DNA from: Zygaena filipendulae
Lineage: Eukaryota > Arthropoda > Insecta > Lepidoptera > Zygaenidae
Assembly (NCBI GenBank): GCA_907165275.2
Contig: OU015660.1
Span: 6,078,501-6,142,500, forward strand
Direction of reading: 5' to 3'
Length of the DNA: 64,000 nt
Positions 13,655 to 27,200 of this stretch are shown in pieces. The position numbers were made by a program, and so were the translations under genes. Each line of letters begins with the position of its first letter. Position 1 is the first letter of the stretch. The notes under the pieces were generated by a model. It worked only from the letters and a program-made list of their open reading frames with translations. It did not search any database and was not told the origin of the DNA.

Positions 13655-13830
13655 ATGCGGGCGGCACGGTAGCGGCGCGCGGCGGCAAGCCGCTGCATTG
13701 GGTCTACGCGCGCCACGAGTACTATGAGCGGAGCGTAGCGTAGCGATAAGCCCCTCCCCCTAGCCCCATATAAAGCATCACGCGAGCCGATACTCGATAG
13801 CACGCAATATCGGGCACGCGGTGTTGCGAG
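13655..13830 (+). promoter_or_regulatory. GC-rich block with TATAAA, possible promoter of the DIP-like gene
   Basis: This patch is much richer in G, C and CpG than its AT-rich surroundings and contains TATAAA at 13769-13774. It lies about 1.4 kb upstream of the start codon on the same strand. A promoter role is inference only. The patch could equally be a GC-rich transposon remnant like those at about 7535-7750 and 35080-35215. Confidence 0.22.
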
Positions 13831-14329
13831 CGTAGTATGCGGTTTTTAATTTGTTTGAACACGTAATAACTTCTAATTGCATTATTTACGAAGAAATCTG
13901 TAACATCTAGCTCAAGAGACGCTTCATTTTCTGCCTCTGCTACTGCACTCACAGACGGCTCTTATATTCTACATTTGTTACTGAAGCATGTGCGAAGTCC
14001 GACGACCGACACGCACTTGGCCGATTTTTTAAGTAATAACTTTCGGGAATGTACTTACATATATGTCCACGTTATGTCGACATTGTGTCATTTCACCGAT
14101 TCTCAACTCGTCATTCCGATCGCATATAAGTTACCAGTCAGCCGTTTAACGCGCAGAATAGTATAGCAAAAGATTTTTGGCACAAACTTGGTGCTACTTA
14201 ACATTCGTATTTCGTTTATAGGTATGAGCAATTATTAAGTAGTTAAGCAGTCCACTATATTATCGAATATGGATTATTCCGTCTTTTTCATCCAAGTTAT
14301 TCGATACCTAGATATTATATCTTATCTTA

Positions 14330-14517
14330 TCTTAATATATATAAATCACGTGTCACGTTGTTTGTCCGCGATGGACTCCGAAACTACTGAACGGATTTTG
14401 ATAAAATTTTGTAATCATTTATAATATGGTCCAACTTAAAAGATAGGATAGATTTTATACCGGAATTCCCGCGGGAACTCCGAAATTACCGCGGATGAAA
14501 TCGCGGGGGACAGCTAG
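14330..14517 (+). mobile_element. Helitron, family B
   Basis: Starts TCTTAATATATATAAATCAC and carries cacgttgtttgtccgcgatg. It ends ACAGCTAG|T after a CCGCGG/CGCGGGG hairpin. A second copy is at 17397-17584 and a reversed one at 53347-53636. Confidence 0.7.
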
Positions 14518-15213
14518 TCTATTATATTTTTTAAATATTCTTCAATTCTGTCTATCTGATATAAAAGTTGCCTGAAAGATATTGCGTAAAGCGACAGGTG
14601 CCGTTAAATTTTTAAGAAATAATGTTATTTTTTCTGGTGTGGTATAAAGAGTTTACTATTTTACCATTGGAAAGTTAATCTTCTACTAAATTTCAGTTCA
14701 AAAAATATACTTATATACCTATGTATGCACTATGCATGGTATAACTTTCGTCCTTAGGTCGCTTATCTGAATTTTATTTATCATACATACTCTTTAAAGG
14801 AAATAAATTCAAACAACGCCTCTGTCCCAAGTCCCAATAATCCTAAAAATGCGTATCTCTGGAAAGATCGACCGGTGCCAGAAAAAAAGGGGCCAAAAGC
14901 CCAATTTGCTTGATGCGAGTTATTGTATTGTTTTCAGGGGGTGTTCGACTTTTGTCTTATTTTATTATGCTTCCGTTGCGGTGGCTAGCGAGACGGCTTG
15001 TCTGTTTGCTCCCGGTTCCCTCGGCGTTGTTTATCGGGGTGGTTGTTCGACGGAGCGGCGCCCCGCGGCAGTGCCTCCGCTGCCCGCCCAGAGATGGGAC
15101 GGCCGCTCGTCGCGCCGCCGCCCCCGACACCACGCGTCTGTGGCCCACGACAAAGGTGAATACCGTCGAAACATCCATCACACTCGATCGTCTTCTGATG
15201 TGATCGGGACAAA

Positions 15214-15283
15214 ATGACTTTTTTTATACATTTATATTGTGCGATATGGATAGCGGTACTGACAGCTTGCTGCACCACGTCAG
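15214..15283 (+). CDS. DIP-like gene, coding exon 1 (signal peptide)
   Basis: The ATG lies in an insect-type context (ACAAAATG), and an in-frame TGA at 15196-15198 closes the frame upstream. Twenty-three codons encode a hydrophobic leader (MTFFIHLYCAIWIAVLTACC and on) typical of a secretory signal. The exon ends in phase 1 at a strong donor, CAG|GTGAGT. A possible acceptor (TTTTCAG) at 14931-14937 suggests this exon may begin near 14938 with a GC-rich 5' untranslated part, and that a further upstream non-coding exon exists. That part is not proven. Confidence 0.82.
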
Positions 15284-18200
15284 GTGAGTACAGAATGCAC
15301 CAATTTTATTAACATTTTTATTCACTTCGCTACGTAATTGTGCATTTTAGTATTTTTGTTGTAGTTGCAATTATATGGACAGCGTACAAAGTGTAGACCA
15401 TGATAAACTTTTATCATTATTATTTATTTTTAAAAGTAGGTAACAAAACTCTTTAAATCTTTTCTTTGATACAAGTTATAACTTATACTTCTAACTTATT
15501 AACTGGAGTAGGTAAGTACTTAGTTAATCTATTACAAATTAATTAATTAATTAATTCCCATGCATTTTCATCTATTACCAATCAATTTAAAGTTTATACT
15601 TGCGGACTAATACCGGTTACATTTTTATTAGATTTTTACAAAAATTTCAATAGATTTTTAGTTACATCTATACATATAAATAAAATTGAAGTGTCTGTTT
15701 ATAATTTCAAATTAATAGCTTTTCACTTACATCAAAAATCAATTGTTATTTTTTTTTTTCTGTCTGTCGGTCAGTCTGTCTGTTTTTTTCGACTGATCTC
15801 TGAAACGACTGGACCGATTTGGACGGGACTTTAACTGGCAGATAGCTGATATTATAAGGAGTAACTTAGACAACTTTTTATCTCAAAATTCTTGCGGGAT
15901 ATCTGAAATTAGCGCGGGTTAAACTGCGGGGCACAGCTTGTATATAAGTAATAATAAATAATATGATGGATGACAAATAGTGTTTGCGAAATTTCTCCTC
16001 TGAGAGAATCCTCCAGTGATGCACTTCCAAATTTATTTAGTTATGCTTTCACGCCTAGGCGGCTCAACCAATCATCATGAAATTTTGCATATACGTTGTC
16101 AGGGGTACAGAGAAGGACATAGGATACTTTTTATATTGGAATTCCCGCGGGATCTCCGAAATTAACACGGGTGTAATCGCGGGGAACAGCTAGTATTTTA
16201 TAAAGAGGGTTAGTCGGAGGCCGGCAGGGGGCCGAACGGATCCATATTTTGGTGTTATTCATAATTTTTGATAATAGTATATCCGAATAGCGATGAATAG
16301 CAAAGTCGTAACACCCAACCCCAAAGAATAACTTCAAACTTCAACATTGGCACACAGCTGATGATATGACTGAAAAAGAGCTTTTTAAAAATGTTTTAAA
16401 CGGTTTTTTTTTAAAACCCTTTACTTATGGGAAAAAATTTAAAAACAAAATTATTTCTTATTGTAGTAATGAACAGTTTGACACTCGTTATCCCTTAACT
16501 CTGTACTTAACTACTTAACTTTTAATTGACTGTCTGTCTATTTATATCTGTACATATAAATAAAATTGAAGTATCTGTTTGTAACTTCAAATTAACAGCT
16601 TTTCACTAAATGCATAATTATGAAAGTATATACGGTACTTGCTTACACATTTTTTTTTTGTCTTGTCTATTTTTTAATTTTTGTCTGTCTGTCTGTTTGT
16701 TCCGGCTAATCTCTGACACGGCTGGACCAATTTTGACAGGACTTTCACTGACAGATAGCTGATGTTATAAGGAGTAACTTAGGATATTTTATTTTACAAA
16801 AAAAAGTTCCTGCGGGAATACCTAAGTTACTCAGCTATCATTACAATTCAGATAACTATCTGCTGTTATCTGCTACTATGTCCCTTTCTATTTTACATAC
16901 ATGTAGGTATAATTTGTATCAATTAATAACAAACCAAAATCGATACCAACTTAAGTGTCGTTGATGAATAATCGCGGTCGAGGATTTCTTCAAGTGTGCG
17001 CTAGATTTATTCAGAGGGTCGTACTCCTTACAGCAGGAGCGTTGTATATCTATAAGATAACTCAGTTAACAAGGGGAAAGATTCACAAACAACGGATGGA
17101 CGGGGGACGGCGGCGCGCGTGACGAATCGACGGACTTCCGAGCAAGCGACTCCAAACATGTCGGTTATGGATGTATCTACGCATTGAATATAAGAACACG
17201 CATCATGCCTTGCACAAAATTTAGGTACCTGTTTTAAACTAGGCAAAGGGATAAAATAAATAAATTAATCTTTAGTGTATATTTGTATAAGAACCCAGGT
17301 AGTAAAAGTAATAATCAGAATGACATACAATAAAAATAACGAATATAATAGTAAGTAACTAGTTAATGCATTGATTATATATCAACAGGCTATTTATCTT
17401 AATATATATAAATTACGCGTCACGTTGTTTGTTCGCGATGGACTCCTAAACTACTGAATCGATCATGATGAAATTTGGTCACTATGTTGTAATTTAGCCC
17501 AACGTAAAAGATAGGATAGTTTTTATCCGGGAATTCCCGCGGAACTCCGAAATTACCGCGGGTGAAACCGCGGGGGACAGCTAGTATACATATATAATTA
17601 ACAAAAACAATTAAACCGATATCTAAACGCACAAAAATACACGTTAAAAAGTTCAAAATAAAAAAATATCGATTTAATCCGAAAAACAAAATGCCCGTCA
17701 TATTGTTATTTATAGGTGCTACCTACTGATCGATTTGTAGTCGGTGCCAAGCCAAATAAGTAATAGGTAGATAGACTAAGTCCGCTCCCACCACATTGCA
17801 AGCATGTGAGCGTGTCGTCGTGAACAAAACAACCCAAGTGGGCAGACACGAGCGGGCTTGGCACCGATTAGTAGGTAGCACATACCAATAATAATATTAC
17901 GTGCATTTTTGTCTTTTGGTTACAACCGGTACTTATTTTGTTGTTTTTAACTTTTTAGCGTAGTGCATATTTGTGTGTTTTGTATAGTCGGTTTTAATTT
18001 TTTTGTTCAAATTTTTGTGAATTTTTCGTTTTTAAGAGCAACGATTTATAATTTCCAAAGTAACAATTTATCTAATCGAACTGCAAACCGTGAAATACTA
18101 TATATTTGAAGAGTTCCCTCGATTTCTCCAAAATCCCATTATCAGATCCTGACTCATGACAATGGGAATAACTCGGGAGATCGGTCCAGCCATCTTCAAG

Positions 18201-21200
18201 TAATCACGTAACCAACTTACAAAAAAAAAACATACAGACGAATAGACAACCTCCTCCTTTTCTAGAAATTGGTTAAAAATTAATCCCTATTTCCTTTGGT
18301 CACGGTATCGGCATCACGCGTGAATGGCTGGACGAATTTCGCTAATTCTTTTTTTTTGTTATGTTTTTTATTGTAAGGAGAAGGTTCTAAAAGAAGTTTG
18401 GATTCCGAAACTCACGTGGGTGAATCGGTGATCGGACCGATTTTGACCGAACATTCACTGCTGATGTTATAAGAAGTAAATTAGGTTACTTTGCAGTTCC
18501 TGCGGGATTTTCAAAACTCATGCGGGGGAAACCGCAGGAGTTGCTATATTAACTCAAAGAGTATGTATTACTAGTAAAGACGTAGCATCACTAAAACCAT
18601 TGTAACTTGTTTAGGTACTATCAGTCAAAAAGGTTGGTACTTTTTTATAAACGATCGTGATTCGTGATACAAAAAACATACATACAATCGAATGCATAAC
18701 CTCCTCCTTTTTGGAAGTCATTTAATTAATTCATTTTTACCAGAAACTATAAAATAGCGACACCCAACTGCGGGATTTCACCAACAATAGAACTATAAAT
18801 CAAAAACTTCTCCACTGTCAACATATTATTTACCTATATGCCTAATCAATTATGTAGCAAATATCTTTATTAGTGCCTACTTAACTTAATTATAATTTTA
18901 TATATATTATGTACCTTATAAAATTATATGTAAATAGTTTTTTTTAAACGTAATTTACTAATATTTTGACATAGAGTAAATAAAATTGCAACCGAGGCTA
19001 TAGACCACAATTCCTAAATTATTTAAATAGTTATACCTACCCATACCTACCGTTCACAGTATTGTATCGTACTTTGTGTTAGATTTTCCAAGACGAAGAG
19101 CTAAGTAATTGCTCGTTTTCCCAACGTCAAGTTCTTTTAAATTGGATTTTAAGATTGTGAAACTTTTTTCATAAATCAGTTTTCTCAGAATAGCTGGGCA
19201 TGTCTTTAAACTGTTAAAAATTATCTTCTGTCAAATAACATTATTTTTATGTAGCTATTCAAAATTACAAATGTATACCTTTGTTATTTATAAATAATTT
19301 ATATCGTGTACCGAGGTGTCTCCGATCACAATTACTATCTTAATAAAAACGCCACTGAATACACTTTTACTGAATTATTTATAAGCATTATCATACGTCG
19401 CAATTTGGGAATATGTCATATAAAACACTGTCCTTTTTCCGCGTAACGTTTTCATCACGCTTTCGCTGACGTAGTAATTTTTAACTTGATTCCCCTCGAG
19501 AATCCTTTGCTTGTAACGAGATAAAGTATAGTAGATTTTAATTCAATTTAATTCGATTCAGTTTTCTATTTATATGCAAGTGTAGGTACACATCCAGCTA
19601 TATCCGCATCCGTTAATCCGTCAGTTCATGATTATGTAACACGTAATTTATCGCTATCGATATATTTTCACGTTGTTCAAACATTAATTTATCATCTGAA
19701 GATAGAGCTTTTCTATTAAGTTTATGTTGCCTATTTTTGCGTTAGTAAATTAAGGTCATCCATAGGTCGGTGACTTCTTGAAAAGTCAATACTAAACAAG
19801 ATGTAAGTACAATAATAATAACCTTATTAAAAATTGTTGATTCAATTAGTTGGTTTAATTTCATTTTTACTTTTATGTTTTTATCATATACACGGTTCCA
19901 TAATCGAAACCTTGGTCACAAATTTGCATTTACTAACACAAATTCGAATACTTAAAACATAAAGCTGTTTTAAATAACAGTATTAATAAAAAAAAAATAC
20001 GTAAACGCTTTATAAAAAAATTGCTTTTTCGTTACATGCTGATTTCCATTTTGTGCATCTTTTTTTAGTTCGGTTTCGGTCACTGACTTTGTATCTTAGT
20101 ATCCTATGCATGCTAACAGACGTTGACGGGTGCATTTCTTAAGTAAATACCTAAGTATACGCGTAGGTGCATATTTAATTTATGGATTTTATTAGAATCC
20201 AATATAATTAATATGATTGCTTCAACTTGGCAATCGGGCTGAAAGCGGCATGTTTACTCTCGCAATGACCCCGTGTCGAGGGAACTTGAGAAGTCACCCA
20301 CACGGAGTTACGAAACCATTGATTGATTTTCAGTGTTACTCTGAAATCGGTATAACTTTACTACCCCAAGCTCCTTCGGTCGAAGTTTGCATGTAATTTT
20401 AGTAGCATAGTTCAATCTTGCTTACCATTCGCAAGTTGGAAAATAATTAATTGAAGCTATTTTCTCGGCATATCGGATGTCGATTTTTAAACTTTGCCTC
20501 ATATTGTTATCAAAACACAAATTTTCCTCTGCTAGTTATACATTACATGTTTATAATAATAATTCATAATAGCTAATTTATTTTCATTAAATCAATAACA
20601 CAGTTGTATTGAGTATAACTTATATTAGGTATTACAAGTGCCTTCTATTATACCTAGTCTCTTTTTATGGAAATCGGTTTAATCGTTATAAGTTATAACT
20701 AACTCTAAATCAAATACCTAAATAAAAATAAAAATACTAAATAAAGTAGGTATTATCCAACAAAACCGATTTGGTTGCTCATCGATGTTTAGGTATAAAT
20801 TTAAATAGTCATTAAAGTTTATTGGTACTAGCGCTACTACTAAAATCCGTTGCTTAGTTTCAAAGACATACATACCGGCATAAAGGCATACATAGGGATA
20901 GACAGACAGCGGGAAGCGACAAGGTTTTATACTATGTAGTGATTTTACCATTAGCTCATTTCATTCGAGATTTCACCATTTCACACATTTCATTTGCATT
21001 GTGGTAGCTGGCACTTTCTAGTGCTCGACTGGCTAGCTACCACTTTCAAGACGAAAATCTGTCGCCAAGCACCTAACGGTGTGTTCCGGCAGCCTCACTT
21101 GAAAGCCAGTTCCCTGCATTCCCATTCCAGAACGGCAACGCACCTTCATGATCTATATAGTGTTGCGGATGTCAATGTGCGGCGGTAATCATAAATATTA

Positions 21201-24200
21201 AAAAAACCGCACAAATTAAGGAATTCGTTCGGGAACTTGTTACACAGCTATAAATTTTCTGTGAATAGTCAAGTCGGTCAAAACTACCTAACAGAATTAC
21301 TAAAAGATGCATAAACGATTATATAATTGAAGATAAAGTAGGTACTTATATTTTCGGAATAATAAATTTAGTGGTGTAAAGTTCTTTTAAATTTTTAAGA
21401 TAAGTATTAAATGATGCATAGGGAATAATGGATTTTTATTCGTTATCTACTCCCACTCAGCACGTCACGAAATAATAAAACTCGTGAATTGTAGCAAGTA
21501 ATTTTAGCGCTGAAATTTAATTACTCTACTCGTTGCCGCATCCATGGAGTACAGTTCGAGTTGTCAATTATTGATCCGTACGCTGATAATGGAACAATCC
21601 TGTCGACGCTTCGGAGTGGGCCTGTCAGCGCGTCGCCTAATAGAACACTCCTGCTTAGCAAAAATCTATCATATATGTAGTTATAACCGGCGAGAGACGA
21701 TAGAAACAAAAACTATTAACTATACATTGCCGCAAAGCGTAATACATTGAGTAACATATTAACTCTCTCTCCTTAAAATGCTATTTTCAGAAAGTGCCTA
21801 GGTACCTACTGCATTCAGAGTTCGACATTTTAAGCCCAAAAAATATCAGAGAGAGAGATATTGCGAGAATAAATTATGTTATTTATAGAACTACTAATTA
21901 ATATAGGTAGATGCAATAATACTTATAATCATTGGGTACAGGTCTAATTTCATTATAGCAAAATACTTTAAATAATATGTATCATTGAGCAAGAAGCTGT
22001 AATATGTTAGTAGGTATTGTAACGCCCCGGGGGCGGGAACGTTAACAATTAATTACATATATTATTGAAATACTAGCTGTGCCCGCGGTTTTACCCGCGT
22101 GAGTTTTACTAGTGTATGTAGGTACTGTGTATCTAGAGTGTTAGTAGCTTAATTTACTTCTTAAAACAGCAGTTAATCAACAGTGAAAGTCCCGTCAAAT
22201 CGGTCCAACCGTTTTGGAGATTCACCCGCGTAATTTTTGGAATTCCCGTAGGAACTCCGTACTTCTTTTATTCTTCTCCTCTCTTTACAATAACAATCAC
22301 AACAAGAAATAATTATCAACCACATTGGTCCAGCCGTTTACGCGTGATGCCGTGGCCAAGGGAAATAGGCATTCGTTTTTATATTTAAGTATATAAATAT
22401 GTAGATAAAAGACTTTTGTGTTATTATAGTTAGAGATATTTATTTCACATGGAAACCATTAATTTCTAGGCTTCCATCAAAGACAATATAATCACTACGT
22501 GGCTTCCATTGTCAATTATAAAGATTCTATATTTATGAAATTTCATACAAATTCAAATAGATTTTACTTCTTCTATACCTATATGTGTTTCCAATTTACC
22601 AATTTAACCCAGATTTTTAAGATAACAATTAATTATTATTATTATGCCTATCGAATTAGGTAACTAACGCATATGTGTATAAAAATATTATAATATTGAA
22701 GAATCTGATAAATCACAAAAAAACTAAAAAATGCTGAGTGCTAACATATGAAAAAGGTACGTCAGTATTTAAAAACTTTAAAATCAATTTATCAATTATT
22801 AAAATCAATCGAAGAATAAAGTGGGACATGGAGAGTTAATGTTTGTGATATTGTTTGATTAACCTATATTTTTAATATCAATCAAAAACCAACAAATTTA
22901 GAGCCCTTGTAACAAGGATGACTTGTATAGCTAACATAATTACTTTTATAGATAGGTCTGTTATTATTGAAAAGTTTCCACGTTCAACTTTTACACTAAT
23001 TGTGAAATTAGTTGTTGTTTAAGTGGATAATAAGCATATTTCGATACTATAATGGTCCAATAAGGCTTTTATTATTCCTAAATTACCTACATTTTGTATG
23101 TGAAAGAATATAGGTATTATATAAGTAGATAAACGTACTTCCGGATATGACACCTATCATGTAATTTTTTTAGTTCGTAGACACTTTCATTATAATGATG
23201 TTATTTTCACAGGTCGCGAATTACCTCCTGGACAAAATGTAGTGTCAGTCGCACCTATAGATGTGGCCGATGGTAAGATTATTAAGTATATCTACGGCTA
23301 CGGCTTAATACATTTCTTTTCCTGTAAGAAATAATAAAATTTGCCTGGGACAAAAAGAATTGGTCAAATTAAACATGAACCTTTCTGTTTTTTGAATATA
23401 ATAAACAAAACAGTTTATCGAAAGGCTCGTTTTCGTTTATTATATTGTATTACTAAAATATTTTACACTTCTATATACAACAAAAATAGACACACCAAAT
23501 AGAAGACAGACTAGCTACCTAATTATAGTATACCGAGCTATGTATTATGCTTCCTAATTACTGCTACCGATGAAGGTATACTCATGGCGTCAACACTACC
23601 CATACATTTGCATAATATATGTATAACAAGATGTTATTTTTTCAATGATATCGATCACAAAATTAGTATGGGTAGATTACGTACTTTACAAAATTTTAAT
23701 ATAAGCCAGCTTTAATTATGTGCTTACCAATAGAATATCTAATTTATAGAGACAGTAATTATATCTGATTTGTAAATTATTTTAAAAATTTCCTTTAATT
23801 TTCTCCGAATTCCAAATAATCACAGTGATGTTTAAAAACGTAAAGAATTTGAAGAAGCAAGTTTAGCATTGAGTTTTTTCAATGCTACGTAATTTATGTT
23901 TATTTGATAAGCAATTTATTTGATAAACATTCGTTCACTGATTGCGTCAAGTTTTTTTTTTACTTTAGGTGTTACATACAATGGATATTTCGTCAGTGAA
24001 AGAGTGATAGCGGGACAAACCGTTATTTGTCGTTGGATAGCCCGCCATAAATCTTTCACCCCCTGTTCGTACGGCGGCGCGCGGCGTTCCGTCTCTACAA
24101 AGTGCGGGTGAACGCGACGCGACGGTGCCTGGTTGCCACCAGACGTACTGGCACCAAACAGACTCATCACATTTTGTGACTAATTCGGTGACTCGCGCGT

Positions 24201-27200
24201 TGTGATCAATAAACAATTGTAATGCTCTTTTCAGAATCCATGTACCCAAGGTTCGCGGAGCCAATACCAAACGTTACAGTCACCGTCGGCCGAGATGCTT
24301 TGTTGGCGTGTGTCGTTGATAATCTGAGAGGATTTAAGGTGCATAACAGTAAAACAACAACAGGGAATATTTTTATTGTTTTTATTCACTTGTTACATCA
24401 TTCTAACATGGTAAAAATATTAATACTCTAGGAAATGTTAAAATGTATTTTTAAAATAACATTTAAAATATCAATAAAATCGGTTTGAACGCCGCCATGT
24501 TTGGGGGGTTTTGGATGACGTCACATACCTAATCACGCTCACTATAAGTTTTCAGTATAAATATCGACGCTGATAAATCAGAGAGTGCGGCTGGTAACAT
24601 CACGTTTTGCTTCGACCAATGTGATATGTTCAGTTCACAGAAGCGCATTTCCTTGCATTACTTTGCAAATCTTTAAGTAATATTTTTTTAAACCAACTGG
24701 TTTTAAAGATCAACTAATTCATAAAATAATTGTTTATTCCTAATGTCTGAATAGATTGAGGGAAAAAATACATACATATTGGAAGTTTTTAACTTTAAAA
24801 ACATCCTAACAGCCAATACGATTTTCGATCAGGTGGCATGGGTGCGTATGGACACGCAGACAATTCTAAGCATCCACCACAACATAATAACGCAGAACCC
24901 TCGCATCAGCCTGTCGTACAACGACCACCGCTCCTGGTACCTGCACATCAAGGACGTGCAGGAAGTGGACCGCGGCTGGTACATGTGCCAAGTGAATACA
25001 GACCCTATGCGCTCTAGGAAAGGATACCTTCAAGTTGTAGGTGAGTCTTACTCTTCTGTCTCACAGTGAGAAATTTGCCCCTTTCGTATATGGTATTTTT
25101 ATTACAGAATCGACTAGTGATCACAAATAGAAAAGGTACAGTCTGCCAATTACGCATATATTCAGTGTAATTTATGAAAAGTCCATTATAAAAATATAAA
25201 CATAGACATATTTTTATTTGGCATTACAATATCATCTACACTCGAGAGCAATGAATTAGGGTCAGGTAAAGATATCTCAATAACACAAAAACTAAAAATG
25301 CTAGCTTAATGAAATAAATTGTGTTTGATAGACAGTTAAATGTTCCCTGAATAAAAGTAATAAAATTTATCAGTTACTGTAAAGCTATGCCATAAAAAAT
25401 GACAAAATACAAAAAATGGTACTTTTGTAAATCGAACTAAACATTTTCTTCTTCGGTTTTTACTTTTGTTTCTAGTCTCTCATATAAAAAGGTGTATAAA
25501 AAGCGTTTCTGATGTGGAATATTCATTATTAAAGCTGCAATAATGTCGCTTACACCTGAAGAATGCACCAGAATTCTCACAATGCTGGAAAATGGCCGGA
25601 GTCAGCGTGATCCAGCAAGGACAGTTGGTGTGTCGCTGTCAACTGCACAAAAAGTTCTCCGGCGTTACGAGGAAATCGGCTCAAACCTACGCACTCCAGG
25701 AAAAGGTAGAGCCAGACGTACCACAGCACGAGAAGATCGGTATTTGGTCAACACAATGCATCGAAACCGCTTTCTTACAGGAACTGAACTTACACATCAG
25801 TTCCAACGCCGCGGAGGAAGTAATCCAAGTGCATGTCTGTAAGACGACGACTTGCTGACGCAAATTTAAAACCATGAAGATCTGCAAACGGCCATAAATT
25901 GGAGCGAGAACATCGTATTTCGATATTTTAGATATGCTCGAAATCACTTAAATTGGAGTGTTGAAGATTGGTCAAGAATTGGTTCTCAGATGAATCAAGG
26001 TTTATGCTCTATAAGCATGATGGAAGAACGAGAGTGTATATAAGACCAGGGGAGCGATTCAAGCAAGCCTGCATCGAAGAGACTGGCCTATGGTGGTGGA
26101 TCGTTAATTGTATGGGCCGGAATTTCTTCAGGGAGCCGCAGAGAGCTGGTGCTTATAGAAAACGGCTCTATAACTAGTGGAAGATACGTGGAAGAAATCC
26201 TAAACGAATAAGTTAGAATATGTTGGTCCATTTATGATCAATTTGGAAGAGGATGTTATCTTCATGCATGACAATGCCCGGCCTCATACTGGTAGAATTG
26301 TGATTGAGTAGCTTCAAGAAGTTAACATTAACTGTATGGAGTGGCCACCACGCAGCCCAGACCTCAATCCGATCGAGCATGCTTGTGACGAGCTCGGAAG
26401 ATGTGTGAGGCGTCGAAACCTTCCCCCAATCACGCTCAAAGTCACTCTCGTAAAGGAATGCGAGAATATTCCCCAACATCGTTTAAGAAACTTGGTGTAC
26501 AGCATGCCAAACCGCAATACCGCAGTGATGAGAGCACGTGGAGGTAATACAAAGTACTAAAACACGAGAAATTTAAAAGTAATAAAACAAAACAATTATT
26601 TTTATATTGTTGATATAAGTTGAGAAAGGGTATTTTTATGTTATTTTAATTTTTTATGAATAAAATACAAAGTGGCTTATACATTTTATTACTTTCATTT
26701 ACGGAACATTAAATTGTCTATCAAACACAATTTATTTCATTAAGCTAGCGTTCTTAGTTTTTGAGTTATTCAGATATCTTTACCTGACCCTAATTCATTG
26801 CTCTCGAGTGTATATGAGATGTGGCAAATTGGATGCAAACATTAACAGGGCTGAAAGTATACATTATAAAAACAGAATAAGCGAAAAAAACACCGATCAC
26901 AGCCAAGCTTAACACATTACGTCACTTTTATTTTTTTAAGAAACATTTACCTCTTTCAGAGAAGGCAAAAGAAACTAAGTGCATACAGTTAACGCATATT
27001 TTCCATTTTCTTAAGTTTTTTACTCTTAAATGCATCGGTAAGATTCGATTCTTTACTGGAACTTTTTGAAGTAACTCGACACAGTTCAACCTTAATTTCG
27101 CTTTTGGATATTGAAGTTATCTGTCTGTCAGTGTCGCATGACCCTGTCAATACGACCGTGACATTACTATCACAGGATTAATAAGGCGTAATTTTGAACT

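Noticed and set aside
14849..15278. Several overlapping open frames of 74-122 codons on both strands
   Set aside because: They arise from the GC-rich 5' region of the DIP-like gene. None has motifs, and the real start is ATG 15214 in another frame.
23916..24270. Minus-strand frames of 84 and 101 codons
   Set aside because: GC-rich composition explains them. They show no domain and overlap exon 3 of the opposite strand.
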